The notes: generated by a model not told the origin, from the sequence alone. A stretch of DNA of 64,000 nt from Candidatus Rifleibacteriota bacterium (GCA_015232575.1 JADFZL010000007.1:126277-190276), one strand, 5' to 3'; shown: positions 44,801 through 54,083, numbered from the stretch's first letter. Numbers and translations: made by a program.

Positions 44801-47703
44801 CAGTATTCCCGGAAGATAATTCTGTAAATGTCGCAACAAACTCGGTTGTTACTGTTGTTTTAAGCAAAAATATTAATCCGAATTCTCTTAACAGCAATAC
44901 CTTTACTGTTGAGAGTTCTGGTCAGCTTATTCCCGGAACAATTTCTCAGATTGATGAACGTACAATATCTTTTAAGTCCTCAACTGCACTTCCGCAGGAC
45001 AGTGACGTGTATGTTACTGTCAGTGAAGGAATCAAAGATTTTTCAGGAAACCCATGTGTTGAAAAAACCTGGAAATTTACAACCGATGCAAACCCGAGGG
45101 TTGTTGCTTATTTCCCTGCAAATGGTCTTGTCGGCGTTGCTACCAGTACAGAAATTTCTGCGTTTTTCAATGAAGCTATCGACTTGAGATATCTTAATGC
45201 TTCAGCATTTAAAGTATTTGCAAGCGGAACAATACCAATAACGTCAAAAGAATTCAAAATAGGTGCAGATTACATGTCTGCAACTTTTACTCCGCTTTTG
45301 CTTCCTTATGGCTCTCAGATAACGGTCTCAATTGCCTCAAACATCAGAGATCTGAATGGAAATGGCCTCCTGCAGGCCACAAGCTGGAGTTTTATTACCG
45401 ATTATCAGCCTGTGGTTGAACAGGTATATCCGGTTGAAAATATGGTCAATGCTTCAGTTTCGTCAGTTGTTTCGGCGGTATTTTCAAAGACCATGGCAAC
45501 ATCAACAATAAATTCGACAAATTTCCGTGTTCTTGTTGCTGGATCTCCTGTTTCAGGAGTCTTTTCCTACAGTTTTGACAATAAAGTTGCCACGTTTACA
45601 CCGACACAGGCATTTCCCTTCGGAACAAGAGTTGATGTAATTCTTTCTGAAAATATCAAAGACAGTGGTTCAAATCCAATTGTTGCAAAATCATGGAGTT
45701 TTGAAACTGACTTCAGACCATATATAGTTTCCAAATCTCCTGAGAATGGAACAACCGGTGTTGCAACAATGCCAGGTCTTCTGGCGGTAAATTTCAGCGA
45801 GCCAATGAAATTTTCAACTTTTTCCAATACATCGTTTTATATTTCAAGTGGCTCACAGAAGCTCGACGGCAGTTTCAATTTCACTAACAATGATAAGACG
45901 ATTGAGTTTTCAGTTTCTGGCGAATTTCCAAACAACGCTAATCTTGAAGCACACATGACAACAGGTTTGACTGATTATGCCGGATATTCGATGCTGAATG
46001 ACCAGGTATGGTCGTTTACGACTGACTATAAGCCTTTTGCAACGAATATTACAATTGCTCCTGATTATGGTACAACGTCTGATGTAGCTACTGGTCCGGT
46101 GTTTACAGCCTGGTTTAATGAAAAAATGCGTTCTTCAACGCTCAATGCTTCGAATATTGTGTTGACTCAGTCTGGAACGCCCGTATCACTTGATACGTTT
46201 TCGATTGCTGGAGACGGCAAATCAGTTTCTTTCAAGCCTGCTTCCCCGCTTGCTTATGGAACCAGTTATCTTCTGACTGTAAAAACGTCTGCGAAGGATG
46301 ATGCTGGAAACGACTTGCAGGAAGAGAAAACACTTTCATTTACAACTGATGTTAAGCCCGAAGTAGTTTCTGGAAGTGCTTTGCCGGCAAATGGTACAAT
46401 TGAGGAAAACAAGCAGCCGACAATTATGGCAGCGTTTTCCAAAACCATGAATCAGACTACTTTGAATCAGAGTAATATTGAAATTAAGGATCCGCTTGGA
46501 AACACGATAAGCGGTACTATGACGCCCTCTGCTACTGGTTTTTCCTTTGTTCCTTCAAGCAATCTTCCAAAGGGAAAAGTCATTACAGTGAAAATAAAAA
46601 CTAATGTACTTGACAATCGTGGGAATCCATTGTCTTCAGAATATTCCTGGAACTTTACAACAGTTACGAATGTGGCAATTGCGGCTGGTGCATCACATAC
46701 GGTCGTAATTACAAACAAAGGTACTGTTTACTCATGCGGTGATAATTCAAACAGCCAGCTTGGTTATTCTCTTGCTGCAAGTTATCAAACAACACCGACT
46801 GCTGTTACGTCTCTGTCTTCATCATTTATTTCTGCAATTGCCGGCGGAAGAGCAAATTCTGCCTTTTTGACAAATGCCGGCAGTGTATTTATGTGTGGGC
46901 TTGGAACCAAGGGACAAATTGGAGACGGTGGAACTTTAAACAGAGTTACTCCTGTTCAGAGCCTTCTTGATAGCTATTCTGCAATATCTGTTGGCGGATT
47001 TCACACTCTTGCACTAAAAGGCGGCAAGATTTATTCGTGGGGAGACAATGGATATGGTCAGCTTGGAATGGGAGTTAACGGCGGATTCTTTACTTCACCA
47101 TCGGAGATCACTTCACCGACTGATGTAGTCGCAGTCTCTGCAGGATTATATCATTCAGTGGCGCTTACTTCTTCCGGAGATGTTTATGTGTGGGGTAAAA
47201 ATGTCGGAACAGTTTCCAATTTCAATACTCCGCAGAAAGTGGCAACTTTGAACTCAATAATAGCAATATCTGCGGGTGATGATCACGCTCTTGCATTGAG
47301 AAGCTCTGGCGGCAGCAAAACGTTATATTCGTGGGGCGCTAATGACTACGGAGAGCTTGGTAATGGAACAACCAACTACAGCCTGGTTCCGGCAGCTGTA
47401 AGCCTTTCTTCAACACCGAAATCCATCTGTACTTATGGTAAGCACTCTGTCGTATTATTCGAAAATGGTACCGTTGCGGCATGGGGCCTGAATGACAAAG
47501 GCCAGGTCACCGGTACAGCAGGCGCAAAGGAATTATCTCCGGTCACTGTTAGCGGTTTGTCTGGAATAACTGCCATTTCATCAGGCTACTATTTCACGGC
47601 TGCACTGAAAGACGATGGAAATGTGATGACATGGGGCGATAACTCAAAAGGCCAGCTCGGAAGAACTTCTGGTGGAAGTTCTCCCGCCGCCAGCAATTTC
47701 TGA
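41809..47703 (+). CDS. Giant lipoprotein with 12 Big_5 modules and RCC1 repeats
   Basis: This protein of 1964 residues from ATG 41809 is preceded by AAAGG 8 nt upstream; an upstream ATG at 41782 is possible but has no ribosome binding site. The lipobox WVMPGC places the lipid on Cys33. A carboxypeptidase-regulatory-like domain follows (about 80-200) and a PKD-like region (about 245-340). Then come 12 consecutive Big_5-type Ig modules, each with an FS-x-x-(M/V) start, a TFTP middle and a WxFTT end, for example WSFTTDYKP. The C-terminal roughly 330 residues are RCC1-type propeller repeats (AAGASHTVVITNKGTVYSCG, SWGDNGYGQLG). Such rod-plus-propeller lipoproteins are expected at the outer surface, for binding other cells or polymers. 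It is monocistronic. Confidence 0.88.
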   Translation: MKKTVHVSEKTGRLFLLFIAFFLFLALWVMPGCKSSNDAYYSITPSPTTVGEISGIIYAAENVLSSLVSRQSAAVTPTSITVPAAASSTAGLSPVPDAEVWLEDMPSIRTVTDSRGVYLLKMVPPGEHKIVGKFRHKTQDKVYKNISEEINLTIRKLESGGNDLILQQAPNFVSGRLRDVYGRPLPFVTMTLWGESFQTDPDGYFTSPPVPVLYSENEIKITPPTGFQALTITTPFQFDIPPFLEVTLNTLNPSNFAPTVVLYSDKIKVQPNETITITATAKDDNPDDQKKLTAIWETTAGKIATTANQFLINWTAPAIEGLATLSITVRDPFGATAGVYLPLLIGISDLPIDTIPPKVAAFFPASGSTEVASTTEISLTFSESVIASSVQRAVILLNKKRIETVLNPPKADSQLRTFTFTPFSILGTDTEYTVEVKSGKEGPLDFSGNGLQKGIVWAFTTSDNPRPVEFNPPDRKPDVPINSSVSVKFSKAVDPDTVNEYSFQVSSGSEIFPGKYTISSDKKTATFAPFAIFPVNANIKAELATSIRDINGLPLIGNRKWTFTTRQSPYVSDFSPENDAWMIPVNTPLSVTFSEPMDIKSLTGAMTLKEKSTGIDYRLKAPVMNSAGTIATWDYYFPLNENEIYTATLKGGVNGAKSSLGIPVPENVSWYFLTIGVAPSIISKTPSENQTDVFVKSSVAVTFSESIENSTVNEATFVVSSGSVPIMGTVTLTNDDKVASFTPLSGTTLPFSSILTASIKPGIRDKYGNTLENEVSWNFSTEHRPQVVVTSPANGAASIPIDVKISAGFNKLVAASTLNEQSFTVFTDSYSIPGSVTVAANGLLATFTPSEFLPHNTRIYCKINSDIRDGNGNNSAENYEWSFVVDPHPIVLSYTPADGSPAVGSETYIVVKFSDMISESTITDQTFPVTSGGSAVAGQRYLSDDKKTLTFKPFGNRWPSGSQVYVSITTDVKSVFGATLKEAKSWTFLTDTRPAVVSVFPEDNSVNVATNSVVTVVLSKNINPNSLNSNTFTVESSGQLIPGTISQIDERTISFKSSTALPQDSDVYVTVSEGIKDFSGNPCVEKTWKFTTDANPRVVAYFPANGLVGVATSTEISAFFNEAIDLRYLNASAFKVFASGTIPITSKEFKIGADYMSATFTPLLLPYGSQITVSIASNIRDLNGNGLLQATSWSFITDYQPVVEQVYPVENMVNASVSSVVSAVFSKTMATSTINSTNFRVLVAGSPVSGVFSYSFDNKVATFTPTQAFPFGTRVDVILSENIKDSGSNPIVAKSWSFETDFRPYIVSKSPENGTTGVATMPGLLAVNFSEPMKFSTFSNTSFYISSGSQKLDGSFNFTNNDKTIEFSVSGEFPNNANLEAHMTTGLTDYAGYSMLNDQVWSFTTDYKPFATNITIAPDYGTTSDVATGPVFTAWFNEKMRSSTLNASNIVLTQSGTPVSLDTFSIAGDGKSVSFKPASPLAYGTSYLLTVKTSAKDDAGNDLQEEKTLSFTTDVKPEVVSGSALPANGTIEENKQPTIMAAFSKTMNQTTLNQSNIEIKDPLGNTISGTMTPSATGFSFVPSSNLPKGKVITVKIKTNVLDNRGNPLSSEYSWNFTTVTNVAIAAGASHTVVITNKGTVYSCGDNSNSQLGYSLAASYQTTPTAVTSLSSSFISAIAGGRANSAFLTNAGSVFMCGLGTKGQIGDGGTLNRVTPVQSLLDSYSAISVGGFHTLALKGGKIYSWGDNGYGQLGMGVNGGFFTSPSEITSPTDVVAVSAGLYHSVALTSSGDVYVWGKNVGTVSNFNTPQKVATLNSIIAISAGDDHALALRSSGGSKTLYSWGANDYGELGNGTTNYSLVPAAVSLSSTPKSICTYGKHSVVLFENGTVAAWGLNDKGQVTGTAGAKELSPVTVSGLSGITAISSGYYFTAALKDDGNVMTWGDNSKGQLGRTSGGSSPAASNF

Positions 47704-47758
47704 TCTGATAAAATAAGTTTCCAGTAATCGCTTCGAACAGGGCCACGAATTAATTGGG

Positions 47759-47876
47759 TTTAGTACACAAAAACTTATATAACGGGTCGTAAGCTGTCAT
47801 CTCGAACGAATGTGAGATATCTCATAAATGCGAGATTTCTCCCTTCGGTCGAAATGACAGTGTTTGTTGTACTTAG
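47759..47876. repeat. MITE-like palindromic repeat, copy 5
   Basis: The outer ends TTTAGTACACAAAAAC (47759) and GTTTGTTGTACTTAG (to 47876) are inverted. The core at 47795-47859 starts TGTCATCTCGAACGAATGTG and ends CTCCCTTCGGTCGAAATGAC followed by A. It lies between convergent genes 41809-47703 and 47963-49006. Confidence 0.75.
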
Positions 47877-47912
47877 AAAATTCAAGTCCAATGGTTTGCT
47901 TTATAGTATGAA

Positions 47913-47938
47913 ATTCCGTGTTATTCCGTGGTTAAAAT
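47913..47938 (-). repeat. AACCACGGA-type repeat 3' of 47963-49006
   Basis: On the minus strand it reads AATTTTAACCACGGAATAAC followed by ACGGAA, about 25 nt after the stop codon. It is the shortest of three copies in the window. Confidence 0.55.
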
Positions 47939-47962
47939 TGTTTCCCAATTTTCTGTTGTCTG

Positions 47963-49006
47963 TCACCGTGTGAAAATCAGAGTTCGGGCACCTTTGTCTG
48001 TTCCAATGAAAACTTTTGATGAACCGTTTGAATCTGTCATTGCTGCAATACAGTGAATTCCGTCAGATGGAAGCCCGTTGGAAGAATCGATAACGTCGGG
48101 AAGAAGCTTTCCGTTTTCAAAACACTGCAATCCGCGGTTAGTTCCTATCCATACACGGTCTCCTTCTGATGCCATGCATTTAACTGGTACAGATATGAGC
48201 CCGTCTTTCTTTTTGAAAACCTTCCAGTTCTCACCATCTGGAACAACAAAGCCCAGGTCTGTTCCTGCCGCGACAGAATCTTTGTATGGTGTAAGAGAAA
48301 ACACTGCCTGACCAGGAAATCCATTGGAGATGGTGTAGTGCTTGTGCGAGAAAACGTCTGAATGTGAGGCAAAAGTGTCCATTTTTGCAAGCCCCTGGTT
48401 TGTGCCGACCCAGAGATATCTTCCGCCGTCAGCCATTGAATATACGGTCCCTGAAAGCAGACCATGTTTAGCTTTAATACTGGTAAAAACTTCGGACATT
48501 TGTCTTCCATAAGACCAACCGACATATCTGTTCAGGCCAAATTCCAGGTATGCTATCCATAGACGGTTCATGCGGTCAGCAAGAAGGCAGCTTACCAGTC
48601 CCTGAAGCATTGAATACTTTGCAGGGTCGAAATATGTCCATTCTTTCCCATCATATTTGAATAATCCGCCACCGTCGAAACTGCGGCAGCCAACCCAGAT
48701 TTCAGGACCATAAAACGCGATACTGACGAACTCATTTACTTTGAATGGAGCATTTTTCGGAGTATGCCATTTTGCAAAACCATTCTTAGACTCAATTAAT
48801 ACCCCCAGATTGGTTCCCCATGCAACGTATTTGTCAAATGCGGCAACTGATGTAACTCTGCAGTCAGTTATTGCCGGGTCCTGCGGATAGACAACTTTCA
48901 TTTTTGAGACAAGTGCATTTTGCCCTGAAGATGGTATTGAAATGGCGAATAAAAACAATACAGCAGCCAGTATAAGATGAAGGTTCTTCCGATTATTTGA
49001 TTTCAT
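47963..49006 (-). CDS. Secreted beta-propeller protein (regulator-propeller type)
   Basis: This 347-residue protein has a signal peptide (HLILAAVLFLFAISIPSSGQ) and a chain of propeller blades with the pattern VWIGTNRGLQCFENGKL or LWVGTNQGLAKMD, as in the Reg_prop domains of bacterial two-component sensors, but without a kinase part. It would form a single periplasmic or surface propeller that binds a ligand. The ATG at 49006 was chosen because GGAG stands 6 nt upstream and the basic signal peptide start follows; the upstream in-frame start at 49027 is weak. It is the last gene of the unit 47963-53978, and a hairpin lies just before it. Confidence 0.8.
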   Translation of the reverse strand: MKSNNRKNLHLILAAVLFLFAISIPSSGQNALVSKMKVVYPQDPAITDCRVTSVAAFDKYVAWGTNLGVLIESKNGFAKWHTPKNAPFKVNEFVSIAFYGPEIWVGCRSFDGGGLFKYDGKEWTYFDPAKYSMLQGLVSCLLADRMNRLWIAYLEFGLNRYVGWSYGRQMSEVFTSIKAKHGLLSGTVYSMADGGRYLWVGTNQGLAKMDTFASHSDVFSHKHYTISNGFPGQAVFSLTPYKDSVAAGTDLGFVVPDGENWKVFKKKDGLISVPVKCMASEGDRVWIGTNRGLQCFENGKLLPDVIDSSNGLPSDGIHCIAAMTDSNGSSKVFIGTDKGARTLIFTR

Positions 49007-49024
49007 TTTTTTCTCCAGTATAGA

Positions 49025-49050
49025 CAAAGGCGACCAACAGGTCGCCTTTG
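49025..49050 (-). terminator. Hairpin between 49092-51707 and 47963-49006
   Basis: CAAAGGCGACC-AACA-GGTCGCCTTTG is a perfect 11-bp stem 41 nt after the upstream stop codon. Only a mixed sequence follows on the minus strand, so it may be partial termination or mRNA stabilisation within the operon. Confidence 0.5.
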
Positions 49051-49091
49051 AAAGATTAATGACTCATTATTGTGATAAACACGGTTTCAGA

Positions 49092-51707
49092 TTATTGTCC
49101 TTTTTCCTGTTTGCTTTCGATTGTCTGAACAGACTGAGAAGCATCAAGGACGTTGACGTTGAATTTCATTGTGCGTGGGTTGCCAGTGTTATCTTTGATG
49201 GTATATGTTGCACGATACAGCCCAGGGTTTCTGAAAATGTGATAAATCACGAGATTTGGATTAAAAGCATTCGGATCAGCTGGATTTCTTGTTCTGAGTA
49301 TCTGATCAGTGTTCTGCTGATTTCCAGAATCGTCTGTCCATTGTAGTGTTTCAGCAGGTCCGACTGAACCATCAGCATTTACAGCATTAATTACAAAGGT
49401 CTGTTCCACAACACCTCTGCTGGTGGTGAGGTTGTCAACGTTGTCGCATCCGCCGAGGTTAATCTGAACTCTGACGTCTTCAACAAATTCCTTGTCCGGA
49501 AGCTTTCCAACCGGTTTGGTGTTTCCGCCAGCATCTGTAACCGTGAATGATTTGTCAGTGGTGTCAAAATCATCTTTACACTGATTTGAACCGTATGACT
49601 GGGAATTTCCGTTGGCGTCAGTTGCTGTAAGTCTTTCATCCCAGGCGAGGTCATCGCCTGCTGGAATTGTAACAGTGTGTTCGTTTCCGGTTCTGGAATC
49701 AGATAGAGAAACTTCGGGGAAGGGCTTTACATCATCATTAATGATAAGCTGGTCTCCGGTAGGTGTCACAACGGTGGAGTTGCCGCAGCAGTTGGATTGA
49801 GCTACCTGCATAAGATCGCAACCTACGTCACAGCTTTCCACAGCGCCTGTTGCAAAGTGCATTGGAAGAAGTATGCGTTTTCCTTTGATAATCCAGCGCC
49901 CTGATTTCTGCTTATTTCCGTCTGTATCGTCTTTATTTTCTTCAAAATAAACATCAGGATTATCTTTTTCAAGCTCTGTTGGACCAACAAGATAAGAACC
50001 GAGAGTATTTGCCTTTTTAGAGACGTCAAAATCGCCTGCTGGATCGTCTGCAGCAGCTGCACCGCCGGTGCCGATATCAAGGGTAATATGTGAGAATCTG
50101 TTATATTCTCTGTTTGCAGCAATTCCGTGAGCTGCTGGATTCTTAATTGCGTCTTCGAGAGCATCCAATGCGGCAACTGCCTCTTTTGCAGCGTCACTGG
50201 TCATTGTTTTGAGATCATCACGAATTTCAAAGAAAACAGCACAACTTGCTGTAGTAATAGCACCTTCACGCCATGCAGAGTTAAGTTTTTTCATTCTGTC
50301 ATTGATATTAATTCCAGGATCAGAATGTGTTCCGCCGACATCGCCCAGGCCGTATACAATCATTCCGCGCATCCAAGGCGGAATACTGTTGCATTCCGGT
50401 GCATTAACCCGTCTGTCTTTAAGATATTTTTCGACTTCATCCTTATTTTTCTTTGACCAGTAAGGATGCTTGGCCATGTAAATTTCTGTTTCTCTTCCAA
50501 GGTTTTGAGGCCCAATGTATGGTCCGAATTCATCATTCCCTTTCATGACAAAGGCGTAGAAATATGGATCCATGGCATTTTCGGTTGTAGCATAAGGATT
50601 TTTGATCTTATAAATATCTGACATACCAACACGATATTTGAATGATGCCCGAAGTTGTTTGGAATTCTGTGAGGCATTCACGTTCTGATCTGTAAAATTG
50701 ATTGTAATATCCTGTTCCAGCCATTTACCAACGTTTCCTTTAATTACTTCACCAGGTAAAGAAGATGTTGGAGTTGCTTTTGGTGCAGCATAATCTTCAA
50801 CGTAAACCATCTGATATGCAGAGCATTCGCCGAGAGTCCAGAAATCTTTCCATGCTTCGGGAATGGGAGTTGTGTGTGTGGCGGCTTTAAATGCACCATC
50901 TCCCGGATCACTGTTGAGACTTATGGTTCCCTTAACAAATTCTTCTGCTTTGTCCGGAGTAAGATTTGCAGTTTTCATAGGAGTTTCCGGGTATCCGTCT
51001 CCAACGGGGCTGACCGATGACAAGGTTGCGATTTCATACGACATTACCATTCCAACCTGCTGAAGAACCGTTGAATCGGTGACTGAAAGACCATCCATAA
51101 TTCCTGAATCGTAGGTAATTGTATGTCTGTTGGCATGTGCTTTGGGGTCTGGAAGGGTGTATTCGTTTCCGTCTGCTTTAGCCCATTCTTTCATGAATTG
51201 AGGTGCTGCTTCAGTGAGGCCTATTTCGTCGAAAAACGGTGAATAGGCAGGAATGGTTTTTGTGAAGGTTGCATTTCCGCCTTCGGGATCTTCTTTGTCA
51301 CCATTCTGGTTTTCAAATTTCCATGTGTATGTCAGATTCCTGATTGCGTAAAAATTTCCCGAAGCAGAATCTTTGATAATGAATGGATACTTGTCTTTTG
51401 TTGTACCATTGTTTCTGAAAACCTTTGTTTTATCAGTAATCATGTTGTCGAGAGTGCGGTCAACGGGAAATGGTTCAAGATAGGGGCACCAGATTCCAAT
51501 TGATGCTTTCTTGTTGTCATGATAGTCTTCATTTTTTTCAGATCTGCGAATTTCAGTTGTACGATTAGTATTCGAAATTGCCCATATTTTGCTTTCCTGA
51601 TCAAACTTCTTTTCATTGTCGACTACTTTTACATTTGTAGCAAAAAGACCCGAAACAAAAAAGAGAAACAGCGAAAGCACAAAAAACCTCTTTAGGGATA
51701 GACTCAT
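49092..51707 (-). CDS. Large secreted protein with C-terminal Ig-like domain, unknown function
   Basis: This 871-residue protein has a signal peptide (KRFFVLSLFLFFVSGLFA). Most of the mature part is beta-rich and Asp/Asn-rich with no recognised family. The last about 110 residues look like a PKD- or Ig-like module ending PGLYRATYTIKDNTGNPRTM and NVNVLD. A CDVGCDLMQVAQSNCCG segment near residue 630 is Cys-rich and could hold disulfides. The ATG at 51707 has GGAGGTC just before it; a longer frame to 51773 would overlap the TPR gene. It lies in the operon with two propeller proteins and a TPR protein, so it may be the secreted structural partner of that system. Confidence 0.75.
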   Translation of the reverse strand: MSLSLKRFFVLSLFLFFVSGLFATNVKVVDNEKKFDQESKIWAISNTNRTTEIRRSEKNEDYHDNKKASIGIWCPYLEPFPVDRTLDNMITDKTKVFRNNGTTKDKYPFIIKDSASGNFYAIRNLTYTWKFENQNGDKEDPEGGNATFTKTIPAYSPFFDEIGLTEAAPQFMKEWAKADGNEYTLPDPKAHANRHTITYDSGIMDGLSVTDSTVLQQVGMVMSYEIATLSSVSPVGDGYPETPMKTANLTPDKAEEFVKGTISLNSDPGDGAFKAATHTTPIPEAWKDFWTLGECSAYQMVYVEDYAAPKATPTSSLPGEVIKGNVGKWLEQDITINFTDQNVNASQNSKQLRASFKYRVGMSDIYKIKNPYATTENAMDPYFYAFVMKGNDEFGPYIGPQNLGRETEIYMAKHPYWSKKNKDEVEKYLKDRRVNAPECNSIPPWMRGMIVYGLGDVGGTHSDPGININDRMKKLNSAWREGAITTASCAVFFEIRDDLKTMTSDAAKEAVAALDALEDAIKNPAAHGIAANREYNRFSHITLDIGTGGAAAADDPAGDFDVSKKANTLGSYLVGPTELEKDNPDVYFEENKDDTDGNKQKSGRWIIKGKRILLPMHFATGAVESCDVGCDLMQVAQSNCCGNSTVVTPTGDQLIINDDVKPFPEVSLSDSRTGNEHTVTIPAGDDLAWDERLTATDANGNSQSYGSNQCKDDFDTTDKSFTVTDAGGNTKPVGKLPDKEFVEDVRVQINLGGCDNVDNLTTSRGVVEQTFVINAVNADGSVGPAETLQWTDDSGNQQNTDQILRTRNPADPNAFNPNLVIYHIFRNPGLYRATYTIKDNTGNPRTMKFNVNVLDASQSVQTIESKQEKGQ

Positions 51708-51762
51708 ATTTGACCTCCTGATAAATTTTTCATACACGATACTTGGACCACAAATCCTTAAA

Positions 51763-52935
51763 TCAGTCTTCAAGGCTCTTTAGCAGGGCTTTGATATACG
51801 AAATTTCGGGATGATTTGGAGCTAGTTGAATAACCTCGTTCAACAAAGTTATTGCTTCATTAACATTTGCATACTGTCTGTAGATCGCCTGCCCTTCGGC
51901 AGTTTCATTAGAAAAAATTCCACCTGGAAATGCATGACCAACACCGGCATAGATTTTTGCAAGTCGCAATTTGGCTTCTGCCATATTACCACCAAGTGAT
52001 GCTGCAAGACGGTAATCTTCTATTGCTTCAGTGAGATTCTGGCGCATTTCGTTATAAATGCCTCTGTAAAGGTAAAGCCTGGGATTTTGCGGGTCAAGAT
52101 CAAGAACTTTTCTAAGATGCCATATTGCTGAGGCATCTTCATTGCTGACGAGTTGAATTGCTGCAACCCCAAGATGTCCTTCAACTGAATTCGGGTCAAT
52201 GTTTATTGCAGTCGAAAAGTATGTCTTTGCCATCATCGGTTTTCCAAGGTCAAGCATTGCTTTTCCCATTTTTTCGCAGTTAGTGGCGCTTTTCGGAGTC
52301 AGCGAGTATGCATCAAGGAATGCAAACATGGCTTTTTCCCGATAGCCCATACCGAGGTAGGCATATCCAATGCCCCATGCAATTCTTGGTTCCAAAGGCT
52401 TCTTTGGCTTTGCTTTATTGAAAAGATCAAGTGCATTCTGAAAGCGTGCTTTCATCAGTTCAAGCTCTGCCAATGCAATCTGTGCGGAAATATTTTCCGG
52501 CTCTTTGGTAAGAACTTCATTCAGGAGCTTTTCAGAATCAACAAGTTTCAGTGGTTCAACCATAAAAAGGGACCGTGAGTAAGCTATGACTTCATCGCTT
52601 GTGAGATTCTTTTCATTGACTTTGTACAATTTTTCAAGACATGATCTGGCTGTTTTTAACCAGGAATCGCCACTGTCAATAGCCAGAAGCCCTGTTTTTG
52701 AAAGCAGCTGTGCATTGTCCGGCTCTCTTTTTAATGCTGCATTAAGTGTTGTCAGCGCGTGATAAATTTGTCCATCGTCGAGAAGAGAAATGGCTTTTCT
52801 ATACTCAAGTTTTGCTTCAGCGTCTTTCAGAGACGAAAGAACATACTTCCCGTCGCTATCAGCAAAAAGTGCCGGAGTACAAAAGGAACAAAACAGAAAA
52901 AATAAAACCACTAAAAACCTGGAAAAAGAATTCAT
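51763..52935 (-). CDS. Secreted TPR-repeat protein
   Basis: This 390-residue protein has a signal peptide (FLVVLFFLFCSFCTPALFA) followed by about nine TPR units, for example ALTTLNAALKREPDNAQLLS and AIWHLRKVLDLDPQNPRLYL. It is periplasmic or outer-membrane associated and most likely a scaffold for the neighbouring secreted proteins. It begins 5 nt after the upstream propeller gene and ends about 55 nt before the large secreted protein, so co-expression is likely. There is no lipobox-like Cys at a suitable place: FCTPALFA is followed by Asp. Confidence 0.85.
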   Translation of the reverse strand: MNSFSRFLVVLFFLFCSFCTPALFADSDGKYVLSSLKDAEAKLEYRKAISLLDDGQIYHALTTLNAALKREPDNAQLLSKTGLLAIDSGDSWLKTARSCLEKLYKVNEKNLTSDEVIAYSRSLFMVEPLKLVDSEKLLNEVLTKEPENISAQIALAELELMKARFQNALDLFNKAKPKKPLEPRIAWGIGYAYLGMGYREKAMFAFLDAYSLTPKSATNCEKMGKAMLDLGKPMMAKTYFSTAINIDPNSVEGHLGVAAIQLVSNEDASAIWHLRKVLDLDPQNPRLYLYRGIYNEMRQNLTEAIEDYRLAASLGGNMAEAKLRLAKIYAGVGHAFPGGIFSNETAEGQAIYRQYANVNEAITLLNEVIQLAPNHPEISYIKALLKSLED

Positions 52936-52940
52936 TTACA

Positions 52941-53978
52941 TCAATTCCTCCTTTGGGTCATATAAAAAATGCTATCTCTGAAAGATCCGAATATGCTGAA
53001 ATTGACACAGTCAGAACTTTCGAGAATTTCTCCATTCATAGTGCCTGCGAAGAGCTTACCGCCTGATGAAACTGCAAGTGATTTTACGTGTGGCGTTTTT
53101 CCTGATACAACCAGGTTTAGCTTTTTTACAGAAAATTTGCCATTTTCAGCCATTGAGATTTCGAACAAACCACTTTTTCCACCGATCAGCAGATTATTAT
53201 TAAAAATCTGAAATGCCGAAACAGTACCAGATATTTGTCCGACACTCAGAAAAGAATTATTTTTCTTATCAAGGTAAATCAGTCCATTCAGAGATGTTCC
53301 CAGAAAAAGGGTGTCATTCCACAAAGCCAGAACATTTACTTCGGGGTCAATCCATTCATTTCGCGGAACATAATACTCCGATATTTTTCCGTTCTGGAGT
53401 TTCCAGATTCCATCGCCTCCAGCAAACCACACACCGTCTGATACCTGAAGAAAATCGTTAATCCAGTCGTCTTCAAGGCGCTGTGCTCCAGCAATTTTTT
53501 TCCATGAACCATTTTTGAAAACAGCCGAATATGAGCCCACAGAACCAATTAACAAACCTTCAGAAGTGTCTGCAAGGCCATGAAGAAATTGAAAATCATT
53601 TCCGGGGGAAGGCTGAAACTCTTTCCAAATCTGAGATTCCGGGGAGTATGCTTGTAGACCTTCTCCAGCGGCAGCAACAAGTATTTCTCCTCCTCGTACA
53701 ATTACCTTGCTTACTCTGTTAACTGGCTGCTTCCCGGCTTTATCTAATGCTTTTACCGCTGTTTCACCTTTAACGCACCAGAGACCTGAACCGAATGTTC
53801 CAATCCAGAGTGTATTGTTTGAGTCAAAGAACATTGATCTGATAACCGCCTGATAAGACGGATTAACGATGTTTACTGCAGAAAGATAACATGAGATGAA
53901 AACGAATAAGATTGACAAACAAAGCTTTTTGAAAAAAGAAGCCGTATTCTGCAGCATTATCAATCGTTTTTTCATCAC
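52941..53978 (-). CDS. Secreted beta-propeller protein
   Basis: This protein of about 345 residues has a signal peptide (FKKLCLSILFVFISCYLSAV) and propeller blades with the pattern MFFDSNNTLWIGTFGSGLW, similar in kind to the protein at 47963-49006 but clearly diverged. It is the first gene of a four-gene minus-strand unit (two propellers, TPR protein, large secreted protein). The exact start is uncertain, because GTG at 53978 and ATG at 53975 are adjacent and the purine-rich AGAGGAG lies rather far upstream. Ligand and role are unknown. Confidence 0.8.
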   Translation of the reverse strand: MMKKRLIMLQNTASFFKKLCLSILFVFISCYLSAVNIVNPSYQAVIRSMFFDSNNTLWIGTFGSGLWCVKGETAVKALDKAGKQPVNRVSKVIVRGGEILVAAAGEGLQAYSPESQIWKEFQPSPGNDFQFLHGLADTSEGLLIGSVGSYSAVFKNGSWKKIAGAQRLEDDWINDFLQVSDGVWFAGGDGIWKLQNGKISEYYVPRNEWIDPEVNVLALWNDTLFLGTSLNGLIYLDKKNNSFLSVGQISGTVSAFQIFNNNLLIGGKSGLFEISMAENGKFSVKKLNLVVSGKTPHVKSLAVSSGGKLFAGTMNGEILESSDCVNFSIFGSFRDSIFYMTQRRN

Positions 53979-54046
53979 GTGATAGGAATTCTCCTCTTGG
54001 CATTATTCCTTTTTTTTAACTATCCTTCAAAGTGAAAATCCGCTTT

Positions 54047-54083
54047 TTTCCGTGGTTTTCCGTGTTCTTCCGTGGTTAAAAAT
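54047..54083 (-). repeat. AACCACGGA-type repeat overlapping a stop codon
   Basis: On the minus strand it reads GATTTTTAACCACGGAAGAA, then CACGGAAAACCACGGAA. The TAA stop codon of 54076-54312 lies inside the first repeat unit. It is the third copy of a family that follows minus-strand genes. Confidence 0.6.
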
